A DNA stretch of 64,000 nt. Source: Lepidurus packardi (Eukaryota; Arthropoda; Branchiopoda; Notostraca; Triopsidae). The stretch lies in contig JAKZAN010000001.1 in assembly GCA_023053545.1 (NCBI GenBank), positions 1,074,565 to 1,138,564 of the forward strand. The letters run 5' to 3'. The translations under genes were made by a program, and so were the position numbers. This document shows, piece by piece, positions 45,601-54,800 of this stretch. Position 1 is the first letter of the stretch. The number at the start of each line of letters is the position of its first letter. The notes under the pieces are model-generated. The model was given only the letters and a program-made list of their open reading frames with translations. It was not told the DNA's origin and searched no databases.

Positions 45601-48246
45601 TGTTGACTTTCCGCTGCTAGGAATCTCGGTCGAGGAGGGTTAGCTTCGTGGCAGAAATACTGAGCTCATTGGCATACTAGAAACGTGATTTCTGCGGTTT
45701 CCTGCTCTTTTAGCTAACCAAGTTTGGTGCAAGACAAGCAAACGCCCTCTGGCATCGCCAAACAAAAGCAAAAAAAAAAAAAAAATATGAAAACCCAAGT
45801 TTCTACGATGAAGCTTTTGGCAGCTTGGGCGTTCATCTCGCAACCTTTCGGCTGGGTGACAAAGACAAACACAGGGACACTCTAGCTCTGAGATGTTTGC
45901 ATAACCTTTCACCCTTGCCTTTTCCCTTAATGAAAAATCAGCATTGTGGCATGTTCGCGCCTTAGCTCCACGTCTCTTTTGTACTTGAACGTGTGCCTTT
46001 CTTTTGAGATTCTTTTTTTGAGATTCTTTTTTTCTTACCTGTGGTAGCGCCGTACATATGATACCAGAATGTAAAACAGGCGTCGATCGAATCCACGGGG
46101 CCATACACGGGTGAAAACAGTCGAGCGGTGTCATTTTCCCTACGGGGACTCGAAGCTTCGATATAGAGGTAATACCCTGCAGACATAGAAGACCGTTTGA
46201 AAGACAGAGAGAACCTTTTTATTCCCCCAAATGTGGGGCAAAAGAGCGGATGTACCGTCACGTCCAGGGCCCAAAGTGTGATCGTAAGACGGTCCAGTAC
46301 CAACGTGACTGGATGACGTTGCCAAGTTCTGCCGCCGCCAGTCAAAGTCGTGCGAAGGGTCTTGGGTCCAAGCGCACAAGTCGTCTCGCTCGAAATCACA
46401 GAGCTTGGCCGGCGCTTCTTCACCCGCATTAGCTTTCCGAATGTTAGACAAAATATACATTAAAACCCTGGCTTTTGTTCATTTTATAAGTTCAAAATAT
46501 AAACAAAATTAAGGTCAATTCGTATTAACATTCTCGTTACGAATTGGCATTTTGTTCATGTCCAAGCTAAAATAGTGAAAGATTGGTAAAGCAACGACTA
46601 GAAATGATTAAGGCTAGTGTGTAGTGCAATTAGTTGATCTTTTTTTCCAGTAGAGGGCACGGATGTTGTACCCTTTCTCAATGTAATTTAATAGATTTTG
46701 AAGAAATGAAAATAGACAGAAAGAGATCATTGAAGAATTGTTTTTCAATTATCTACTGCAGAAATTCAGATCTAGTGTAAAAAATCTAGTGCCGTCAGTT
46801 CGTTTCCTTTTTATTTAAAATTTAATAAATTTGACTTTAGATAAAAACAATTTATGGAAAAACGTTATTAAGAAAAACGTACTAGGGGCAAAAGATAGAT
46901 ACATGATACTTTACTGTCACAATACATTTCATTGTATTGCACAGAAAATTAGAATTTCGAATCAAAATTTACAATGCTGTAGCGCCCTACAAGGTTCTAC
47001 CACACGATTGCAGAATGAGATCCGTTTATTTTTACTTGGAATGCAAATAAACATAATTGCTTTCAAATTTTAGCTTATTAAATATCTATTAAGCCTAAAT
47101 ACTAAACTAGGACTGTAAAATTAAGCCATATGTACGGTTCGAGGTGGTAAGATGTCTTTAAACGAGACCTTTCCGTTAACTAGAAATTCCGTTACATATT
47201 GCGTACCCTTGTGGAACGGCAAGTTCCAGTTCAGTTCAGTTCGTGGTTCAGTGGATCAGTCACTGAATGGCGGTTCGTCGTTAATATCTTAGGCGCCTAA
47301 CTCAATATTGCGCATATTTACGTGAAATGAAACCGAAATAGTCTTCTTTATGAAAGTTGTTTAACGCAAACAATACGCCAAGTCGCTATTAAAGTAAGTA
47401 AATACCTTCTGAAATGTATTTATATGGTTTGAAAATGACACAGCAAAGTTTGCCAGCTAAATCATTCCAAGACTAAAAGTGTATTAAATCGCAAGGTTAC
47501 CTTCACAAGATGGAATAGTTCCATTCCAGTCCATGCCATCACAAAATACCGTGGCGTCTTTGGTTAGTCTATAACCCGGATTGCATTCCGTCAGGATTAC
47601 CGAGCCCGAATATTGAGGCATTATCCTGCCATTATCAGGCGCGTTTAATTTGTGACATCCGGTAGCTTAAAAAGAAAAAAAAAACGTGTTACTAATTAAA
47701 AAGCAGTCATCAACCGCCTTATTTTCTATTCGTTTACAGCCCTCTATTTAGAATGAAAGCTGGAATATTTTCCTTGCTTACTAGCACAAACGGGCATTGG
47801 CGAACTCCATTCTCCCATAGTACAAGTGGCATAGTCACCACCGACCAAGAAATAGCCTCGAAGACACGAGTATTTGACGATTCGATTGTTACCGCGGAAT
47901 TTCGTTTTCCCATTATCCAACCTCGGCTTCGGACAACTTCCTTTCCGATTAGGAGCTAGAATACAACACTTAGTAACGAAATTATACATACTAAACACCA
48001 AATACAGAACATTTTCCTTTCCTTAGTGCTGCACGACCTACTTAATGTTTCATTTATGAATTATACTTAATGTTTCATTTATGAAACATTAAGTATACTT
48101 CATTCATGAAACATTAAGTCATGGAACTATAAGAAATTACAATCGGAAAGAAAACACTGTCAAGAGCATAACTTACCCGCAGGAGTGGCAATAATAAGAC
48201 ACAAAAACACAAGAATAATCCAAATGGCACTTTCACGGATCCACAT
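33643..48246 (-). CDS. Type I membrane protein: signal peptide, 2 sushi, MAM, somatomedin-B, Ser/Thr stalk, TM (10 exons, 784 aa)
   Basis: Exons on the minus strand are 48246-48177, 47955-47782, 47665-47501, 46432-46262, 46176-46039, 38719-38583, 36661-36553, 35418-35230, 35091-34171 and 33923-33643. Phases match throughout and the total is 2355 nt. Domains: signal peptide 1-23; sushi 1 at 31-80 (C31, C54, C68, C80); sushi 2 at 85-135 (C85, C109, C123, C135); MAM 148-313 ([49 protein letters not shown]); somatomedin-B 341-383 with all eight Cys (341, 345, 363, 365, 369, 375, 376, 383); Ser/Thr/Pro-rich 385-691; TM about 712-736; cytoplasmic tail of 48 residues ending FENFEEL. Such domains mediate extracellular protein binding and adhesion. 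I do not recognise a named protein with this exact order. Eight of nine introns are phase 1. The donor after exon 4 (GTGACG) is the weakest link. Confidence 0.88.
35767..36002. repeat. Dispersed repeat core, copy 1 (about 236 bp)
   Basis: The block starts near ACTGAACAGAGC and contains GTGTCAACCAAACGAAAAG, GGGCACGTGACCGTATTGCC, a GC-rich middle and TGACGTCACTCAACCTTC. It is closely related to 37945-38184 and 39329-39567. Each copy carries one CACGTG and one TGACGTCA palindrome. It is intronic to the membrane-protein gene, and this copy lacks the flanking R1 blocks seen around the other two. Confidence 0.85.
37808..38430. repeat. Composite repeat, copy 2: R1 - core - R1 plus 3' block
   Basis: The layout is an approximately 130-bp block R1 (37808-37945: CAGCACGCAGTAATCTGTAC, CCAAGTTGAGCCAGCACAC), the 240-bp core (37945-38184), a second direct R1 (38183-38313), then a block of about 115 bp (GAAAACCACGGATCTGCGAC ... 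GCTCGTAGAAGAAAGG). It lies immediately downstream (in gene direction) of exon 6 of the membrane-protein gene. Confidence 0.88.
39190..39810. repeat. Composite repeat, copy 3: R1 - core - R1 plus 3' block
   Basis: This has the same order and near-identical sequence as 37808-38430, shifted by about 1382 bp: R1 39190-39328, core 39329-39567, R1 39564-39694, then the 3' block to 39810. With copy 2 it brackets exon 6 of the membrane-protein gene in direct orientation. Its origin could be a tandem-repeat remnant (R1-core-R1) that was then duplicated as a block. Confidence 0.88.
40911..41050. repeat. Short direct duplication, about 40 bp, 100 bp apart
   Basis: AATGCTCGTCATTACGAGTA and the following CCGGAAACGATGATTTA occur at 40911-40948 and at 41011-41048. 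TCGTCATTACGA inside the unit is nearly palindromic. It is intronic to the membrane-protein gene. Confidence 0.85.
42488..43112. repeat. Tandem duplication, unit about 308 bp, two copies
   Basis: The copies start at 42488 and 42796 (GCCTTTGATTTTCTTTAGCA). They share CCAGTACTTCTGCAGAACTA, CACCCAGCGCTTTATCACTG, GGAAGTTAGGAGTAG and CGGACCTGTCGGGCCAGTAT. The second copy has a small TATTCAGTATATATCCCAG expansion. It is intronic and non-coding. Confidence 0.9.
44798..45533. repeat. Direct duplication, about 337 bp, copies 394 bp apart
   Basis: Copy 1 is about 44798-45134 and copy 2 about 45192-45533. They share GTTACTCGGTTACTTCCGCA, TCTGGTGGTTCGCGAAACAA, TGACTTCTGCGTTTGTTTAC (copy 2 with an extra TTC) and GTTTATTCAAGCCAGCAATA. 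The few differences between the copies imply a recent duplication. Intronic. Confidence 0.9.
48040..48119. repeat. Imperfect 80-bp palindrome with a perfect 30-bp core
   Basis: The centre (about 48065-48094) is ACTTAATGTTTCAT, a TT spacer and its exact reverse complement. Additional half-sites on both sides (ACTTAATGTTTCATTTATGA on the left, TCATGAAACATTAAGT on the right) extend the symmetry to about 80 bp. It lies in the first intron (48176-47956) of the membrane-protein gene. It could extrude as a cruciform in DNA or form a stem in the pre-mRNA. Confidence 0.92.
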
Positions 48247-48897
48247 GATGCTTCCTGTCGTTTTTAATCGTTTTTCAATAAACTTTGTAGACTGTTGGGT
48301 GGTTTGGGGCCAAAAGTCAAGGGCTGATATCGGTATCCGACCGGTGCACGTTGTTGCTGTGAGTAATGGTGGGAATTACAGGTCTTTGAGAAGGAGAAAT
48401 ATAGGAAAAGGGTTCCGAACTCTAGACAAAAAGTACACTAGAGCCACAGCACGAATGAGACCGAAAACCACTTGCAAATTGGCGTGCCAAGGTACAAGTT
48501 TTATGTGTGTCTGTGGGCCAGAGATGAGTGGGTCTTGTAATTCCGGCTGTCAGATGCGTTAGGAAGAGAATTAGTTATCATTACCGGAAAGAGCCCTGAC
48601 TCGGTTCAACCCCCTCCTTTGGCTGGTGGATTTAGAACTGGAGAGAAGCTTCCTCCACCCCAAACAGCTACGACCGGAGAGTTTATCTGACGGATGCAGG
48701 CTTCTGCAACGGCAGCATCCATATTGCCACGCTTTTTCCCAAAGTCTCGAATTACTTAGGGACAAAAATCCGCCAAACCAGACTAACGACCACAAGGCCT
48801 GATTTTTCTTTTCTTTTTCGGTAGAATGGAAGTATTACGAGTCATTCTTATCTCTTTTCCATTTTTTTGGCTACAGTTTTTTAGATAATGCGCTTAG
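48247..48897. promoter_or_regulatory. Shared 651-bp intergenic region between divergent genes
   Basis: The start codons of the minus-strand membrane-protein gene (48246) and the plus-strand unknown gene (48898) point away from each other across this stretch, so it should contain both promoters, possibly one bidirectional promoter. An acceptor-like TTTTTTGGCTACAG and a TAG in frame precede the plus-strand ATG, so a 5'UTR intron is possible. No individual factor site is claimed. Confidence 0.5.
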
Positions 48898-51800
48898 ATG
48901 GGTGACAATTTTCGGAAATTGCTGCGAGAAGGCGGAGCCGACAAGAGTAAGCCTAGTCGGAAGAGATTACCGACGAGATTTAAGAATCTTCTTTCGCTCC
49001 CTTCCCTAAACCCAGTCGCCTCGAAAGTACCAGTAAGTCGGAATTTTGTATTATTTTTCTCTTTTTTGTTCAAGCCTTTTTCTTTAATTATTATTATTAT
49101 TATTACTATTATTATTATTATTACTATTATTATTGTTGTTGTAGATTTGTTTGGGGATATCTCGTATTTGCATTGGTATTTTAAAGGTATTGGTATTTTG
49201 CATTTTTATTTTAAATTGGTATTACGAATTTTATTTTATAGCTTTAATTTTCGTTCTTGAAGGTGTCAGCCGCCTCGAAAGTACCAGTAAGTCGGAATTT
49301 TGTATTATTTTTCTCTTTTTTGTTCAAGCCTTTTCTTTAATTATTATTATTATTATTACTATTATTATTATTTACGAGAAGGCGGAGCCGCCAAGAGTAA
49401 GCCTAGTCGGAAGAGATTACCGACGAGATTTAAGTATCTTCTTTCGCTCCCTTCCGTAAACCCAGTCGCCTCGAAAGTACCAGTAAGTCGGATTTTAGTA
49501 TTATTTTTCTCTTTTCTGTTCAAGCATTTTTCTTTAATTATTATTATTATTACTATTATTATTATTATTACTATTATTATTGTTGTTGTAGATTTGCTTG
49601 GTGATATCTCGTATTTGCATTGGTATTTTGCATTTTTATTTTAAATTGGTATTACGAATTTTATTGTATAGCTTTAATTTTCGTTCTTGCAGGTGTCTGG
49701 TAATGATGCAGCAGATGGTAAGGAGCAGACGAAAGTGGATTTACCTAATTGGCTGTCTACTTCACGATTTACGATTGAGGTAAGCAGTTTACATCTCACT
49801 TGTTAATCATGTAAGAGTTATAACGCACCCTAAATAATGATGCTAGACTTATTTTGTATTTTTCTAAAATTATTTGTTTAAGCAGTTGGATTTTTTTTTC
49901 GTTAAATAAGCTGAAATAATTAGGAAAGCTTAAAGAAAGTTAATGGTTTCCTATTGTGGGTTAAATGGGGCCGTCTGTTTAGCGTAATTGAGTACCGTCT
50001 TTCACGAAAAGTAATCCAATACTTCATGTCAGGTAGTGTTATTTCTTCCCTCGAATTTGGGCGTTTTATCGGCGTCACTTTTTTCTTAAAGTATCCTTGT
50101 AATCTAAGAAGTTTTTCCTCTCTTATGGCGGGAATAAATTTATTGCTATATTACCGTTTCCTGGAATTTCCTGAACATGGCAGAATTCTGCCGAAATTGC
50201 CTAGAATTCTAGTATGAGCCTTTCAGAATTATTACTGACAGAATTATTATTATTTCAGAATTATTATAATATTTTCTTGTTTAGCTCTAATCACCAATTT
50301 TTTATTATCACTTTTTACCCTTTTCAGTAATGTAAGCAAATGTAGGTGCTCTCGCACAAAATTTGCCAAAAGAGAAATGAGTCGCCAAAATTTCATAAAA
50401 ATAATAAAAAACAGTTTCGCTGTGTACCCAAATGTACCATACTGTGTCTCAAACGTACTGAAAAAGTGTACTTTCAGACTAATTTATTTTGTGTTAATGT
50501 ATTTTTGGGATTTTTTTTTTCAGCCCTTTGGTGCTTCAATTCGGTCATCGGTTTGCAGACGAGGTAAGCGAAGCAGACGAAGAACTTACATGCTTTTTGA
50601 TTTTGTATTAGCCTCTTGATGTTTTATGGTGTGGCTTTCTTGAAAGATACGTCTGAATTGAACGGAAAAGGACATCGCCGAGGAGTGTCGGATTTCCAAC
50701 GGGTGGTCGAAAGGGGAAACGGAAAGATGAAGAAGGGTTCGCTGCCGACCGTGCATCTCCAGGAACCCGAGGATCGGCAGTCATGCAGAGCTCATCAACT
50801 TAGTCCCGCCAGCCAAGAAGATGGCTTACCACAACCCATTGCTACTACAGGCCGAGCCAAACATCGTCGGTCTCAGGACAAGTCCCACTGGCAAAGACCC
50901 ATCAGACAAACACAGCATAAACATGATGCACGGTATCAGCCAGCTAGTTTACTGCCTTCCAAACAATGGTAAGCCAACAAAAATGAAATGAATGGTAAAA
51001 CTGAAATCTAGGTCTGAAAAGTACAAAAAGTTGAAAGCTTCGTATAAAACACACACGTTTAACACACTTTGGTTTACTAAAAGTAATATGCCGGAATTAC
51101 ACTAAGAAAAGGCAATGTCATTTATAACGTTAGCCTATACGAAGTGTCTTTAACGGCTCTGGGGCTCTGAATTTTGATAGCAGCTTTTATTCACCTAATA
51201 AGCTTAAATCATTGAATACATAAAGTAAGGCAAAACTTATCGATGTTTGGAAACGTCTATTTAAATACTTCTTAAAAAGTTTCATGTATTGTAAAATATT
51301 GCATAATTTTTGTTTTGCCGCGTGTAAAAGATAAATATTGAGACGTAAACAACGGATATGACTTGTAAACAAAAGGTACGAAAATGCCGGAATTACACTA
51401 AGGAAAGGCAATGTAATTTATAACGTTAGCCTATACGAAGAGTCTTTAACGGCTCTGGGGCGCTGGATTTTGATCGCAGCTTTTATTCACCTAATAAGCT
51501 TAAATCATTGAAATACTTAAAGTAAGGCAAAACTTATCGTTCGGAAACGTCTATTTAAGTACTTCTTAGAAAGTTTCGTGTATTGTAAAATATTGCATAA
51601 TTTTTGTTTTGCCGCGTGTAAAAGATAAATAATATTGAGACGTAAACAACGGATATGAGTTGTAAACAAAAGGTACAAAAATGCCGGAATTACACTAAGG
51701 AAAGGCAATGTAATTTATAACGTTAGCCTATACGAAGAGTCTTTAACGCCTCTGAATTTTGTTCGCAGCTTATATCACCTAATAAGCTTAAATCATTGAA

Positions 51801-54800
51801 ATACTTAAAGTAAGGCAAAACTTATCGTTTGGAAACGTCTATTTAAGTACTTCTTAGAAAGTTTCGTGTATTGTAAAATATCGCATTATTTATGTTTTGT
51901 CGTGTGTAAAAGATACATATTAAGACGTAAACAACGGATATGAGTTGTAAACAAAAGGTACACAAACATTACTACTTAACTAATACTTAACTAACTTGAT
52001 TGTGTACCAACATGTACACAATAATTTATTTCGTAGAAATGTATTATCGATATCAATTATTACAACAAATCATGCAGACTATTATCTTAAAAGTGAAAGC
52101 TACTAAACAGGCATTTTTCATTTGTAAACGTACCAAAGTTTTTAGCAACAAGACCTAACTCTTCCTGAATCCTGAAGAAAAAACGTTAATCAAAACGAAA
52201 TTGTATTGATTTAGATTGTATAGATTTAAGAGTATCTCTCAAATAGAAGATTGTTGTGATTGATTAGTTACATGATTGAATAAAAAAAAGTTACATATTT
52301 ATTTAAAAAATGCGATTCATAATAGTTGAATGTAAGTAAAAGCTTCATTTAATTCTTCTTGTATTAACCCAGCAAGACAAAAAAGGTAATAAGGAAAACA
52401 TTGCTAAAATTCGGAAGAAAATTACTTCATTTGTCTGCTCTTGTTTTGTATCCTTTTTTTTTCTTGCAGGGAAGCACCCGATTCGTCTATTAGTTCTGAT
52501 AGTTTCTCGCAACCGCCACCGTTTCCTGCCGTCTGTGCCTCTACCCCGAAGATCAGGTTCAAGAGTATTGATCAAAACAACGGACGTCCCTGGCTGATTG
52601 CACCTGTGGCGAGCAGTTCGACCTCAGTGCTTCCCAACACCCACCAAAACCTACCTCTTTCTTCCGCCACCTCTACTACCGGCTTTCCCAAGGTAAAGAC
52701 GATTACTTTCTTACTTCCAACCACCCCCCAAATATCCAATAAGCCCCTTATAAGCCTTACCAGACTGATTATTTCTTTGAATTATTGATTTATTTGAATG
52801 ATCGATTTATTTGAATTATCGATTTATTTGAATTATCGATTTATTTGAATTATCGATTTATTTAATTTAGAATCATGAAATCCTTTATTTACCCTCTCAA
52901 ATTTCAGGTATATCAAGACATACTCGATGATCCACGGCTGGGGAAAATGATGCAGATCATGGACAATAGTTTGGATGGCGTTCGAAAGCGTTTATATGGG
53001 CAGACATGTAGGTTATTCCTGAAAATTTGTAGGTTATTCTCTAAAAATGTCAATAGTAAAGTATAAATTCTTTAGAAATTCACGAAAGACGTTCAATTCT
53101 CCGATGGTGCTCACGGAGTTAGAAGCAATGAAGTGTCTGTCGTTTTTTTCTCAGCTCATGACTCCCATTTTAGAGTGAAATCAATAGCTGGGTTCCGCGC
53201 ATAGCTATAAAAAGCTATTTCGGTTCTACTGTCTCATTTTCTTGCAAAATTCGTCTTTCTTTTGTTTTAATCGTCTGTGTTTGTTTATTTGTTGACAGCT
53301 GGGGAAGTAATGACTTACTTCGCTGCTCCTTAATTTTGTTTTTTGTTTTTTCTCTCACATATTTCTTGTATTTCTTTCGCAGCGTTGAAGAGGAAGCTGA
53401 CAACTTATTTTCGGACAGTTTTGGAACAGCAGCAGCAAAGGTGAGTTGCACGATGCTTAGCGAGGTGTAATTGGAGTGTTAAGCTTGCTTTTTTCTCATG
53501 TATTTTCTTTTTCCATTGTCTTTATCTTTGGCAGAAAGGTAAAAGAAAGTGGGGAGCGAGAAAAACACGTAAGTGCAGCCCCGCTGGTGCCGACTTCAAC
53601 GGAACATGTGTCCCAGTTGAGGCAAGGGGGAATAAATGGTTCACGTATCCTCTCCCCGGGTCCAGCACGTACTATTCCTGGTCGTAATGCTCTTCGAAAC
53701 GAAGCCGAAATGGAGACAGAGGAACTGTTGCGAAAAGAGGCAAGGTCGGATAAAGATTGGCATGCCGATGCTTTGTCCTTATTCCAATCCCATGCCCAAT
53801 CCTTATTGCGGACGACTGACCACGCCCAGCTAAGCGGAAAGACCAGCAGACGGGTAGCCTTTGAAGATTCTCGTTCGCAAAGAGATACAGCCGTAGACGA
53901 GTATTTGAGGATTACGAATCCAATTGATTCCCTCCCGCATCGCAGACTCTCGACGAGGACGCCACATGTTGACAGCGCGAAAGGTAATTGCTCATCGAAG
54001 GCGAGCCGAACGAGCTTTCTCGTAAACGTGGGCAGAAACGAGTTAGGACAACCCGAGCAGAGCCAACCGATGAGGGAAAGCGATCGGCTTTCCCAGTACG
54101 AGCCATTTCTCTGCACTCGCGAGCGTATTACTGCTGCCCGTCGCCTAACTGTCGATAATCCACGCTTGGAGCGAAGCGTAAGTTGAACTGAATTATTTAC
54201 TGACTCGTGCATGGAAGAAGAATGCTTCAGTATTGGAAACTGAATTAGACATTCTTTTCGCGTAGCTTTTAAAATGGAGGAAGATGTACGAAAAACGTAG
54301 GAAGAGAAAAATTGGGACATTTTGGGGGAATTTGAGGGCATTTAGAGGCGAGTTGGGGGTATTTAGAATCGAACAAAATTGTTTACTGACCCGTGCATAT
54401 AAACAAACAAACAATAATACCTCAATATTGGACATTAAGTGAGGCATTCTTTTAATGTAGCTTTTAGAATAGAAGATGTACGGAAAATGTAGGAAGAGAA
54501 AAATTGGCGACATTTGAGGGCACTTAGAGGCGAGTTTTTAGAATCGAATTTAGAATCGAATAGAATCGAGTATTTAGAATCGAACAAAATTGTTTACTGA
54601 CCCGTGCATGTAAACAAACAAACAAAAATATCTCAATATTGGACACTAAGTGAGGCATTCTTTTAATGAAGCTTTTAGACTGGAAGAAGATATACGGAAA
54701 ACGTAGGAAGAGAAAAATTGGCGAAATTTGAAGGCATTTAGAGGCGAGTTGAGGGGTTTTTAGAATCGAACAAAATTGTTTACTGGCCCGTGCATATAAA

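Noticed and set aside
49375-49482. Second copy of exon 1 in the unrecognised gene as a real exon
   Set aside because: The frame and donor are intact, but there is no acceptor with a pyrimidine tract directly before it. It is described as a duplicated pseudo-exon instead.
53496-54341. 281-codon minus-strand open frame
   Set aside because: It is antisense to the 643-nt exon of the unrecognised gene, which has consistent splice phases on the plus strand. The antisense frame shows no motif.
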